Shown here: one piece after another, positions 11,312 to 22,255 of the stretch
Layout: every line of letters begins with the position of its first letter
Position numbering within the stretch: position 1 is the first letter of the stretch
From: Leucaena leucocephala
Taxonomy: Eukaryota; Streptophyta; Magnoliopsida; Fabales; Fabaceae
Reading direction: 5' to 3'
Assembly (NCBI GenBank): GCA_037074615.1
Contig: CM073520.1
Span: forward strand, 33,909,527 to 33,973,526
DNA length: 64,000 nt
Translations under genes and position numbers: made by a program
The notes under the pieces: model-generated
What the model saw: only the letters and a program-made list of their open reading frames with translations
Told to the model about the DNA's origin: nothing
Database searches by the model: none

Positions 11312-14300
11312 ATGGGTTGCTCTTCATCCCTTCCTGGTAAATTTCTAGTTTATTTTTATATCTATGCATCTAAATCTAATTGATCATCTCATCCAATTCT
11401 TTTTCCTTCCTAGAAATGGACGAAATTATCCTGCAATTTACGAAATTTGATTTCTGAGCTGAACAACTGTACTTTTGTTTGATTGTGGGTTCGATTGCTG
11501 ATTTTATGGTTTTCATTTGATAGGGTTTGGTCCTTTCTGCTTTGGTTGTTCATCGATTTGTGGGTTTGATTGAACTTTGGGTATATTGATCCTTTGTTTT
11601 ACAGAGAGGAGTACGAATCAATTGGGTCGAGCAAGTTCGGTGAACGGTGGAGGGCAAGACGCAAAGAATCTACGAGTAAAGGTACTTAATGGGCAAAGTT
11701 TTTGGTTTTCTTTATTTTCACCAACATGGACACCTGAACTTTTACAAAGAGGTTTTATCTGCTTATCTTTTGTAACTTAAAATTCATTGTTGACTGAGGA
11801 AGTCAAAGTGAGGAGAGGAACAATGAATCTAGTGATCTTTTGTGCTTAACTGGGGAATATGAATATCCTGGCTTTTCATTCAGTTAGTTCTGGATTAATT
11901 ATAATTATTTTTATTATGATTTAAGTCATCAAAATTATCTACTGAGAATTGGTGTTTGCACAATAGCTTGTCCAGTGCCGTTTCAAACTTTTTCTTTATG
12001 AAGAAGAAATTTTTTTTGGGGGTGATTAGCTCTAGTTTGCTGACTGCAACATGCCCTGGTAGGCTTTAAGAATGCATTACTGTTGCTAATAATAATGTGG
12101 CCTTTGAAAAGTAAAATAATGGAGATATGATAACAGATGAAAATCAGCTATCCCTTATAACAATTTTTACTTCATTTCTGGCTGAAACTAAGAAGGCATG
12201 TAAATATCAAGTACTTGGTTATGTACAAGTGCTGGGCTGTTGGCTGCATGCTGCCAAAACACATCACATTCATAGGTCAGTAGCTTTCGCCCTATAGGAA
12301 ACCACTCCCTCAGTTTGAATATGGGAGGCCATAGATTGGAGACCACTAAGTGCTTCTTAATAATATGGAGAAAGAGAGATGTAAGGGTTTTATAACTACA
12401 TGCATACATGATATAGTACTCAGAAATCTGGGCATAATGTATGGTGTTTAACTGTACATTAATTCCTCGGTGAGTGCGAGTGGTTCCTTCTAAATTACTT
12501 AGTTAAATTGTGTAATAGCACCGATATAACAATGTTTAACTTTCCTAGGACCCAACAACTAACCTTTGATGTCACTGAATACAGCTTGTTCTGTTAGGTG
12601 ATTCTGGTGTTGGTAAAAGCTGTATTGTTCTACGATTTGTCCGTGGTCAGTTTGATCCAACATCCAAGGTATGTGATATTTTACTCTTCTTACTGCACTT
12701 TTTATGTCATTTTGAATGATATGAAGTAATTTTTTTGTGTTGCTTTATAAGGTTACTTTAGTTCACTTGTATGGAGATATGCTTATTTTTTCTGGTTTAT
12801 ATCAGGTAACTGTTGGAGCTTCGTTTTTGTCTCAAACAATAGCTTTGCAAGACTCTACCACAGTCAAGTTTGAAATATGGGATACTGCTGGTCAAGAGAG
12901 GTTTTTTCCTTATAAATTATCCCATCCTTTCTAATTTCAATGACAGGGATAATTGAAGTTTGATTAAAACTATGTTGCTCAGGTATGCCTCACTGGCACC
13001 ATTGTATTATAGAGGTGCAGCTGTTGCTGTTGTTGTCTATGACATAACAAGTCCAGAATCTTTCAACAAAGCACAGTACTGGGTTAAGGTAGATTTTCAG
13101 CTATCACAAGATGTTTATATCACCCTTTATTTTGTTAGCAGTTACTTCTTTGGTATGGCAACAATTTACCTGGTTGCAGTTTGGCACTGCAAGTGTTCAA
13201 TATAATTTAGAGCACATTTCTGATTACTTGGAAACACATAAAGGGGTTTGATTCCTGTGAACTAATTAACTGAATAAGGAAGGATCTGCCTGTTCTGTCT
13301 CTAACCATGTTTTGGGTTATTATCTGTGCTGAGAAGTGCTAGAATATGTGGGCCCTGACTGCCTGCTTATGGTGTAATAAGACAATTAATTCAGGGGGTA
13401 TGTCATGTGAAAGAGAACCAGACTAAGCTTAGTGAAACCAACCATGTGTGATTGAGAAGTTGTGGACTGTGAAACACTAGTAGAGGCTGAGTGAAACTTC
13501 GTAACAGCCATAGAAAATGTTAAAGAACAGTAGAAAATATCAACTTATTGCAGGTTTATATGAGCATAAAAGGTGCGAGTCAATTGCGATACAGTAATGA
13601 ATAAATTGATGTTCTTGATGCAGAGGGCCAATAAATACGTAAACAATTGCTAGCTAGATCTGTTGTATAGTCCACATCTCGCTTGCTATTTAGCAAAGTG
13701 AAGCAGTACCAATTTCTTTCCTTCCCGGCACTTATGTGTTCATAATGATTTACCTCCCCCTTATAGAGATTAAAAAACCCGCATATCTTCCCTTTTGACA
13801 TTAGAGTGCCTGTGTTGGTCGTTGTGGATCATTATAGGTGAAGGTATTGCCGAAGGAATAAAAAAAGATATCTGATAATTTTATTTATGGAACTTACAAC
13901 AGTCATGAATATGTGCTTCCAATACTCACCAGCTGTTATGCACCATGCCTCTTAGGTCTTGCTATGAATCTGTTTTTCTATCAAGAGGATTACTTTGATA
14001 TTTTAAGCAGATGATATGTTAACCATTTGTAGGAGTTGCAAAAGCATGGAAGTTCTGACATAGTTTTGGCCTTAGTGGGTAATAAAGCTGATCTTCATGA
14101 GCAGCGGGAAGTGCCTGTTCAGGTAGCGCGGTGTTTTCTCAATATTTTGACTTGTTGAATGAGAAAAATTAACACTTGTTATCTCATATATTATTATGCT
14201 TGTGTACTTTTTATACAGGAAGGCATTGACTATGCGGAGAAGAATGGAATGTTCTTTATTGAGACCTCTGCAAAGACAGCAGATAATATAAATGAATTGT

Positions 14301-14961
14301 TTGAGGTACTGTTGACATTCATATATTAATGAATTCTTTGTTTGCATCATAATATTTGTTGATATTAATGAATTCTTTGTTTGCATCATATTATTTGTTG
14401 ATATTAATGAATTCTTTGTTTGCATCATAATATTTGTTGCTAGACTGTCACTAACTATATGGTCAAGGATTCTCAAGGTTTTATTTATGGCTTTAGAAGA
14501 ACGGAGGGAAAAAGAAGGAAAAGGAAATTTTAATTCTGGACATTTTTATTGATTTAGATTTAATTAATTACATCTTACAATTTTTGTGTGTGTTTGAGTT
14601 GAGGACACTCTCATGTGACCTGGAGGTTACGATTTCAAATTCTGAAAATAGTCTCTCTATTTGTTACTTGTGGAGTAAGGTTGTATACATCTGTATCTCT
14701 TCAAATCCTATTTAGTGGGAGTCTTATGAATTGGGTCACCTTTTTTTGTTTTGAATTGAGGACACTGGATGAGAAAGTATATAAAAATTAGATTTTGAGA
14801 ATCAATGGAAATGTTTAAAATTACATGAGCTGGTGCATCTATGGAAGGAATCTCCAAAACTGATGAATCTGGAAATTCCAACTGGCTTTTGAAAACTAAC
14901 AAGTTGCTCTCCTTTCTTACAGGAAATTGCCAAAAGACTGCCTCGTCCATCAACTAATTGA
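11312..14961 (+). CDS. RABF1: Rab5-like GTPase RABF1 (ARA6), 8 exons
   Basis: Exons: 11312-11336, 11605-11681, 12585-12668, 12806-12900, 12983-13088, 14033-14122, 14219-14305, 14923-14961. All are bounded by GT-AG and join in frame to 200 codons. The protein starts MGCSSSLP: Gly2 and Cys3 are the N-myristoylation and palmitoylation sites that set ARA6 apart from conventional Rabs, and there is no C-terminal prenylation cysteine. GTPase motifs are complete: GDSGVGKS at 39-46, WDTAGQE at 87-93 (catalytic Gln92), GNKAD at 145-149 and ETSAK at 174-178. ARA6 is a plant-specific Rab5-group GTPase of multivesicular endosomes, acting in endosome-to-plasma-membrane/vacuole traffic with R-SNARE VAMP727 in Arabidopsis. 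Length matches the family. Intron 5 (944 bases) is longest; intron 7 holds a SINE and a 39-bp triplication. Confidence 0.97.
11953..12079 (+). repeat. 127-bp segment duplicated 3' of RABF1, copy 1
   Basis: This segment in RABF1 intron 2 is repeated in direct orientation at 15568-15694 with roughly 85-90% identity by eye. Shared words include gcttgtccagtgccgtttca and gactgcaacatgccct. I do not recognise its origin. Confidence 0.8.
14323..14439 (+). repeat. 39-bp tandem repeat, 3 copies
   Basis: Three head-to-tail copies of a 39-bp unit that begins atattaatgaattctttg (14323-14361, 14362-14400, 14401-14439) differ at about one base in the middle copy. They start 17 bases after the exon 7 donor of RABF1. 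Near identity implies recent expansion. Confidence 0.95.
14610..14749 (+). mobile_element. 5'-truncated Au SINE with 17-bp TSD
   Basis: The element begins ctcatgtgacctggaggtta and runs through gtggagtaaggttgtata and gtgggagtcttatgaattgg to a terminal T7. This order matches the plant Au SINE consensus downstream of its A box. It is flanked by a 17-bp duplication with one mismatch: tttgagttgaggacact (14593-14609) and tttgaattgaggacact (14750-14766). It is inserted in RABF1 intron 7 in the sense direction. Confidence 0.85.
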
Positions 14962-15567
14962 AGCGGCCCGAACTGTAGTAAAAGATGCTTTGGCTGTGGG
15001 ACCTTCTAAATACAATAATATGAGATTGTGTAAATTCTGATTATGCTCTTTTCTGGTTTCATATACATTGTGTTAAGTTGAAACAGTACAATCACGAAGA
15101 AATTGTACGTTACATTGTAGTAAACTGAGTCTCATGAGACCCTCAAATACCATGTTTTTTTTAATTTTTTGTGTGAATATTCATAGTGGAAAGGAGTTCT
15201 GCAATCAGCCTTCATTGGAGCTTCATTTCTGAATCACCAGAAAGGTTGTCTGCATCGTCTGAATTAATAAGAACAATACCACGTCCCTGTACATCAACAT
15301 CTGCAAATAAATTTCATCTACAAGACATTCACTTAGCAGCATCCAGGTTACCAAATTCTGTCATGCTTCATAATGATGATCTGAAGCAAGTAGTTAGTTA
15401 CAAGGTGCGGCAAACAGAGAGCGAATAGAAAAAAGAATTACTGCGTAGAGAATAAGAAGCAGTTGCATACCTGGGCTATGACGTTTTATTCCTCCGGCAA
15501 GAAATCCAAATTGACATGCCAAACGTAGCGTGAACCAGTGCCGTTTTCTTCATCTATTGAGGAATGA

Positions 15568-15694
15568 TGTTTGCACAACAGCTTGTCCAGTGCCGTTTCA
15601 AACTTTTTCTTCGTAGGCCAGAATTTACTTTTTGGGGTGGTTAGCTGTACTTTGTTGACTGCAACATGCCCTGTTAGGCTTTAAGAATGTGTTA
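15568..15694 (+). repeat. 127-bp segment duplicated 3' of RABF1, copy 2
   Basis: Direct repeat of 11953-12079, about 3.6 kb away. The two copies bracket most of the RABF1 coding region. Confidence 0.8.
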
Positions 15695-15863
15695 ATTACT
15701 TTGGTCCTTCCACCTCAGCTGGATTTGATAGAAAATTAAAATAAATAAATATTTTTACAAGGACGACAATCGGCTCCTCAAAGCAGGACGCAGAATCTCT
15801 CAAAACTTATGTGGTGGGCAATTCAGTCTAATCAGTCGTTTTAATATAATAACCTATCATCCG

Positions 15864-16120
15864 TGGATTCAATTGGTGAAAATATGAGATATATGACTAT
15901 TTAGAACGTGTTTGACTTTTAGAGAGTATCACTTTATTATGATTTTAATAACAACATTTAGGGAGGCATTTTAACTCTTAAATGATTAAATTTAGGTCTG
16001 AAGGTAATAGATGATTCACTTCACCTAGCATTAGTATCACCAAAAAAGAAGGAAGATTTTGTCCTATTCTTAGATCGTAAGTGAGTCTAACCATTTTCTA
16101 AATTTTTTTTGTATAAAAAA
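15864..16120 (+). repeat. Dispersed repeat R1, copy 2
   Basis: This copy matches 1961-2215 from ggattcaattggtgaaaat to gtgagtctaaccattttct, before a T-rich tract. It is more diverged than copy 1 in its middle. Confidence 0.55.
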
Positions 16121-16342
16121 AGAGTCATTTTAATACAATAATATATATAATGCTAGTTGATTACACATGGGGATATAACTATATAATTTTCTGTATCTTT
16201 TAGCTTTAGGTTTCATATAAAATTCTAATAACTAATTAAATATGTTAAATGAACATTTCTTGTTTTATAAATAATCGACCTGATTAGCTATTAAATATGA
16301 ATGCTTCATTTATTCAAGTTTTTTCTTGTTGCCTAAATGCAG

Positions 16343-17242
16343 TAAGATTATTGTAACTGCACGAAGTAGTTATGTTGCATCCATGATGCAAACCGTTCCG
16401 GCTTATAATCTCAGTGAGTTGTCAAATGAAGATTCTTGGCTTCTTTTTGCAGAGCATGCATTTGGTTATAGAGATTCAAGTATCGATCCTCGTGTGGAGA
16501 AAGTAGGTAAGGAAATAGTTAGAAAGTGCGAAGGATTGCCTTTGGCAGTGAAGACACTTGCAGGGCTTTTGAGAGCTAAAAAGTGATAAGCAGGAATGGT
16601 TGAAAGTATTAAGTAGTGAGATATGGGATTTGCAAGATCATGAGAGTAATATTCTTCCAGCTTTAAGTTATCATTATCTCCCTGCACATTTGAAAAGATG
16701 TTTTGCTTACTGTTCAATCTTCCCTAAAGATTATGAATTTGAGAAGGAGACATTAACTTTGCTGCGGATGGCAGAAGGTTTGCTACGGCAATCAAAACGA
16801 CATAAAAGGATTGAAGAAGCAGGATATGAATAATTTTTTGAATTAGCATCCAGATCATTTTTCCAGCAATCAAGACGCGATAAGATATGTTTTGTAATGC
16901 ATCATCTTTGTAAATGATTTAGCAAAATTTGCAACAGGAAACTTCTCTGTCAGAATCGAAGATAACAATTCTAATGAAATTGGGGAAAGAACTCGCCATT
17001 TGTCGCATGTTACTGCAGATAGTTAAGTTCCTCAAATCTGAACATGAATGCGAGTCTGCAAAGCGAATCGTCTTCGCACCTTTCTGCAAGTACAGTTGTT
17101 TTCTACATCCATTGCCCTGCTCAACAACATGACAAATGATTTGTTGAAGAAGTTAAGGCGCTTAAGGGCGTTAACCTTGGTAGGCGTGTATTTGGACAAT
17201 TTGCCTGATTCAACTGGTGAACTAAAACATCTTCTCATATAG
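16343..17242 (+). pseudogene. CC-NBS-LRR resistance gene fragment
   Basis: The fragment opens inside the NB-ARC domain at the RNBS-B motif (SKIIVTARS, 16343 on). It continues through a GLPLAVKTLAGLLR motif (GLPLA, 16533-16574), a frameshift near 16585, then LSYHYLPAHLKRCFAYCSIF (RNBS-D, about 16662-16721) and FPKDYEFEK. A stop at 16831, further frame breaks and a first LRR-like piece (LRALTLVGVYLDNLPDS, ending by 17242) follow. The P-loop, kinase-2 and coiled-coil regions upstream and most of the LRRs downstream are absent. NBS-LRR proteins are intracellular immune receptors; the order and spelling fit the RPP13/RPPL1-like CNL class. With at least two frame disruptions and both ends missing, it cannot make a receptor. 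Confidence 0.88.
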
Positions 17243-17244
17243 GC

Positions 17245-17880
17245 ATTAATTATGGTGAATAATGGATATTGTTCTTTATGGAGATAAGTTCAAAGGTAAC
17301 AAAAATGGGGAACTTGGGAGCCTGTAACTGTCTCAAGTTATTGCACGTTGACAGGATCTTGAAGTAGAACGTAAATCAAAATTTGATGACCATTTGTCTC
17401 GAATATTTTCTCTCTCTCATGATGACAACCGCATCGTGATTTAAATTTATGTCCTCATGTAATATGACCTATTTTTTTTTATCAATTAGACTGATTTTTC
17501 TTGATATAAATGTGATTAATCAATTTTATTTTTGAAAAAAAAAATTCTTTTGATCAACAAAAATTGTTACAAAACAATAGTCTAGTGATATATAATTTTT
17601 TTTTTATAAATTCACTATTATTTATAATTTTAAGATATTAGTAGTTTTTAAATCCAAAAGAAAAAGCAATATATGCATGTGTTGGAAAATAAATTCTTCT
17701 ATGTAGTTTAATATTTTTATTCAGAAGCAAAATTTTGGTTTATTTTTCTCATAAAACTACCGACTCCCGCCGTAATAATACTCGTAATTTCAAGTTGAAA
17801 GACGAAAGTTCAGGTACCCTTTAACAGAGCAAGCATTATCGGAATAGGGCGCCACGTCCAGAAGGTCAAAATCGAATAGA
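17245..17880. other. Intergenic DNA after the NBS-LRR relic
   Basis: Short leftovers of LRR-like coding sequence may persist to about 17400. Beyond that it is AT-rich with poly-A/T runs, and no gene is seen. Confidence 0.5.
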
Positions 17881-17884
17881 CATG

Positions 17885-18376
17885 GGCCGTTTGGATAGAA
17901 TTTTAAAAATGGGCTTATGAAAAAAAAGGACTTTTGAACAGATTATAGAAAAGAGTTTTTGGAGAAGAGATTATGAAAAAAAAGTGGTTTTGAATAAATG
18001 AGTGTTTAGATAGTTATTTATAGAAGGGATTTTATTATTGGTAAATTACGAAAAAGGGTATGAGTATTAAATGAAGAGAGATAAGAGATAAGAAGAGAGA
18101 GGAGAGAGTGTGTAAGAAAGAAAATAGAGAAAAAGTAGGAGAGAGGAGAGAGGGTGTAAGAAAAAGTAAGGGTAATATAGTAATTAGTTAGTTCAAACGT
18201 GGTTTACTGTTCTAAAAGCTACTCTGACCAGCTTTTCTGAAACCTTTGTTTTAAACCAGAGTTTAGTCCAAAAGCCCATTTGAATAAATATGACTGTTTG
18301 TTTTAAAATTTCTCCAAACCTAAGTTTTGAGCCAAACCTTGATTTAAAACCAAGGTTTGGATTTTTCCAAACAGCC
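17885..18376 (+). mobile_element. MITE family M1, copy 2 (best-preserved ends)
   Basis: The 492-bp element begins ggccgtttggatag and ends tttttccaaacagcc. The ends are inverted (10 of 11 terminal bases match). It is flanked by acatg on both sides (17880-17884 and 18377-18381), a 5-bp candidate target duplication. The interior carries the family's purine-rich gagagaggagag tract and the actctgaccagc block. No coding capacity. Confidence 0.75.
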
Positions 18377-18825
18377 ACATGATCTCACTGTCGCCGCATT
18401 TCAGTATAGATTAGGGTTCCGTCGCAAGCTTTGGTTGAGATCAGAGATAGCTGGGTAATTTGGTCTTTTTGTATGCCTTTCCCTGCCCTCCCGTGTTTTA
18501 TATTTGAATTATTCAATGCAATGTACTATTATCCAGGTGGGGAAAACAATATCCTGCAAGCCGCAACCTTCTTGAAGGAAAGGTCCAAACTTGCATTTAA
18601 ACTTAAAGCCACGGAAGAAGTGAACAAAACGCCGTTGTTTCTTTTCCGTATCGCCCTCTTCTTCCTCCATTCCCCCATTTAGGGGTTTCTGATAATTTTG
18701 CCTCCATTTCTTCATTTCTCACCCAATGCGATTTTTCGACTCTTATCTCCGCATCCAATGATACAGTAGAATATCGCATTTTCCTCCCTACTTTCCTTTT
18801 GGTGGCTCTCGAAATTGAATATTTG

Positions 18826-18847
18826 ATGGTGCAGACCGTATTGTTCG
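18826..18847 (+). other. 5' coding exon or uORF start of the YqaJ-like gene
   Basis: A pyrimidine-rich leader (about 18650-18820) ends in an ATG at 18826 and a strong donor, ttcg|gtaagt, at 18848. Two acceptors lie downstream. Using cttacag at 19397 joins this exon in frame to the nuclease ORF, adding MVQTVLFDKFG before the internal Met. Using ctaatag at 19383 instead makes a short upstream ORF whose stop overlaps the ATG at 19409. Confidence 0.55.
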
Positions 18848-19408
18848 GTAAGTAGAATCAAGTTCTAAATATAAACAAGTATAACTCGAACTTCTCTTTT
18901 CAATTTTTTATATTAACTGGGGAGGAGGGCATGGTGGAGCTCTCAGTGTACGGGGGAACTTCGGGTATATAGCCATTAGTCCTTTTACATGCTTATGTTG
19001 GCTACACGAAGAAATTTCATCATCGTTCTAATTTGATTACATGTTTTTGGTTAGAATTAGAAAGGTAACTCTGTCTATAGTAATAAGCTACTATTGCTGG
19101 TTGCATCAATTGTTGAACATTTAAGTTGACAATGCCTTGTATTGATATGAATGGAAGTTTTAAATAAAAATTGAATGTTTCGTATTGCAAGCTGGCTTCT
19201 ATTTTGGATTGGAATGAGACATAAGCAGATAGTACTTTCCTGGACTAGCTATTGATATCATTTATTATGCAATTCGATATTCTGGTTCTCTTTGGTTCTT
19301 ATAGTTATTGAATGCAGCGTATAAAGAATTATCTTTGTGATACTTTGCTTGCTCTTTAGTCATTCTTGTTTGCATTCTAATAGGGAATTTCTTACAGACA
19401 AGTTTGGA

Positions 19409-20368
19409 ATGAATGGAATGATGGTCCCGGCAACAAGCAATTCCTGCACCATGAGATTACCTAGCGTTCTCCACAAGGCATTTACATTACCATTAGATAA
19501 GAGAACATGTGGAAAGGGAATTTTAGGGAAATTTTCCACGTATTCGTCACCTATGATCTCTTCAACAGCCGCTCCAATGCTTCAGCCACCCTCATCTGTA
19601 ATATTAGCCTCCCAGCTTTCACAATCTGATGTTCCACAAAGATCAGATGAGTGGTTCGCCCTTCGTAAGGACAAGCTGACCACGAGCACCTTCAGTACCG
19701 CATTAGGATTTTGGAGTGGGAATCGTCGTCTTGAGCTGTGGAATGAGAAAGTATTTTCATCAGAGGCACAAATCTTGGAATCTTCTAAGACAGGTGCCAT
19801 GGATTGGGGCGTGCTGAATGAAGCAGCGGCTATTGATCAGTACAGGCAAATCACAGGCCGTGAGGTAGGCTCAATGGGTTTTGCTGTTCATCCAAAAGAG
19901 CGGTTTGATTGGCTTGGCGCCTCACCCGATGGTCTTCTTGGTTGCTTCCCAGGAGGTGGGATACTTGAAGTCAAGTGTCCTTACAACAAGGGCAAGCCTG
20001 AAACTGCCTTACCATGGACTGCCATGCCTTTCTATTACATGCCTCAGGTGCAAGGTCAGATGGAAATAATGGATCGCGATTGGGTTGATTTATATTGTTG
20101 GACACAAAATGGAAGCACGATATTTCGCGTGTGCAGGGAGCGCGAGTATTGGGACTTGATACACAGGATTTTACGAGAATTTTGGTGGGAAAATGTGATT
20201 CCTGCTAGAGAAGCTGTGCTATTAGGGAGGGAAGAAGAGGCCAAGTCATATAAGCCTCAATCTAAGCACAAACTGACAGGGTTAGTAATTTCTAAAAGCA
20301 TAAAGTTAGCTAGTGAAGCAAAGCTGTTGTGTAGAGAGATTGCAGGTCATGTTGAATTTTATAGGTGA
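19409..20368 (+). CDS. YqaJ/lambda-exonuclease-like PD-(D/E)XK nuclease, plant type
   Basis: From ATG 19409 the frame encodes 319 residues. The first ~75 are Ser/Thr/Arg-rich with few acids and could be an organelle transit peptide. From about residue 78 comes a YqaJ viral-recombinase domain: SDEWFALRKDKLTTSTF, then WGVLNE (Glu138), GASPDG (Asp174), ILEVKCP (Glu187, Lys189) and PQVQGQMEI. Asp174, Glu187 and Lys189 form the PD-(D/E)XK metal-binding active site, so all catalytic residues are present. Plant relatives are annotated only as restriction-endonuclease-like proteins; a role in organellar DNA processing is inference. The frame is open upstream to 19337, but acceptors at 19383 and 19397 make that part intronic. 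An exon at 18826-18847 may supply the true start, giving 330 residues. Confidence 0.88.
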   Translation: MNGMMVPATSNSCTMRLPSVLHKAFTLPLDKRTCGKGILGKFSTYSSPMISSTAAPMLQPPSSVILASQLSQSDVPQRSDEWFALRKDKLTTSTFSTALGFWSGNRRLELWNEKVFSSEAQILESSKTGAMDWGVLNEAAAIDQYRQITGREVGSMGFAVHPKERFDWLGASPDGLLGCFPGGGILEVKCPYNKGKPETALPWTAMPFYYMPQVQGQMEIMDRDWVDLYCWTQNGSTIFRVCREREYWDLIHRILREFWWENVIPAREAVLLGREEEAKSYKPQSKHKLTGLVISKSIKLASEAKLLCREIAGHVEFYR

Positions 20369-22255
20369 CTAAAAAGGTCACAAGAAACAAGGTCAAGCAA
20401 CTGGCTTGACTCTGTAATCCTTATTTTTCATATTTGTAATCCATTGTTTGCGTGTATTCTTTGATTGCTTTTTAATGCCAATCCCTTTGCTTCTATGTTT
20501 AATATATTTAGCTTATTTTCTTACATTGGAAAATCAGTATAACATCTTAAAGAAGAAATATAATCATCAAAAAGTCTGATAATAAATAAACAACATCCAA
20601 TAATAAATTCTGATACAGGAAATGAAGTGAGATGTTTTTGGTGATTATATTTCTTCCTTGGTCATAGTGATTTTTCCTATTATATTTTATACTTGCAGTC
20701 CCATCCAATTTATGGCAAGGCTTATGGTTCCTTGAGCCGTTCTGGTTTAGGTTTGTTAATTAATTGAATTTACGTGGACGACTGCTTCAGATGTATTCGT
20801 GATCTATTTCAACGTATAGCTAAAAGAATTGCAGCAGCTAAAAACACAAGTGTGAAGCATTATTCATCCTGAGATACTTGTTTCCCTAAAACAATGCCTC
20901 TATCTTACAAGCCAACGGGGATCATTATCTTTGGAGAATTCACTGCAATTGCGTTTTCTGATAATTCTACTTTAACAACTTGTGCAGCAATTAGTATTTG
21001 ATCATATGAAACTGATTTATGCTCCAACATATGTTTTAACGCAAAGTGATCAATCTTTATGCCAAAAATTGCCTCTCAATGCTTGAAGTGTGAGCCTTGA
21101 ATGCTTCAAATGATCCTTGTAGGATTTTTATATACCAACACGTCATAAAAAAAAACACCATTTTAAAAATGTATCATTTTAATCATGAAACAATTTAATC
21201 TTTCAATAAAGTATCATTTTAATCCTTGAACATTAACAAATGACATTATAAAATCACCCGTTTTTTATGCCAAACATTTTTATTTTTTATAATTAAACTT
21301 AATATATCAATAAGTATTAAAAAATGTTTCGTCAAATATTTAAAAATTTAATATCAGCATTTTATGTTCACAATATTAAAGTTAAAAGATTAAAAAAAAA
21401 CGATGTATAAAATTAACATACACGAAATTTTATATAAAGGGTAAGACTCATTACAACTTATGAGCAAGGACATTTTTAAAGATTTATATTTTTATTTATA
21501 AACGTTTAAAAATGATTTTTTATGTTTAATAATATATTGTTTATTATTAAAATTTATTTTTTTATAATTATGGTAACTGATTCTGTAATAGCGCCTATAT
21601 ATGCCTGTGTACAGGACATATATAAAGTACGTATTTTAATCGTCCATAGTTAAATTTTAAAAAATTATTCTTCTATTATTTTCAGTTGAAAGGCTTGTTT
21701 CAGTAAAAACAATAATAAAAAAAATATATTCTCCCATGCATCCCTTTTATGTTTCGGTCGAATACATGCATTCCTTTCCAAATTATATTGCACCATGAAA
21801 ATTAGCCCAAAAAAACAAAGATCGTGTCTTGAAAATGTCATTAATAAATTAACAACAAAGTCTGAAACAATTTTTCTCAATGATTCAATTTGGTAAAATT
21901 TTACAACTATTAAGGATACCAATTGATAATAATAGATCCACCACATGCTGGGCTTTTATGAAAACCCTATTAGAGAACCAAGGGCCATTGCGAAACCCAG
22001 TTACGACTATCCATGGTAGATAGTAAAAGAAACCCTATGGATGCCTGTTCATTGCAAAACGAACTTATAGATATTACAAATTATTCTTTACACTCTCAGG
22101 TACGACTAATGGACATGGACCGGCCAAAATGAACATTGGGTTGGCACATATTTACTTTATAAATGGTGCCCACACATGAGGAGAAAGAAAACATCAGGAG
22201 AGACACCAAACAGCAATTTGCACCTCATGAAGAATTATTCTACAGCATCAGGTTG
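20369..22255. other. Convergent 3' intergenic region
   Basis: This lies between the plus-strand nuclease gene and the minus-strand PEX1 gene, so both 3' UTRs fall here. I see no gene. AT-rich tracts dominate 21130-21700. The open frame at 21665-21946 (minus) has no recognisable domain. Confidence 0.6.

Larger units (their letters stand above)
14962..16340. other. 3' flank of RABF1; no identified gene
   Basis: The RABF1 3' UTR probably ends before about 15150. An 80-codon open frame at 15186-15428 has balanced composition but no domain I know, and could be a fragment of something lost. The second 127-bp copy (15568-15694) and R1 copy 2 (15864-16120) follow. The rest is AT-rich. Confidence 0.5.

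Noticed and set aside
19337..19408. 24-codon N-terminal extension of the nuclease frame (MILCLLFSHSC...)
   Set aside because: It lies in a pyrimidine-rich intron end, with acceptors at 19383 and 19397, so it is probably not translated.
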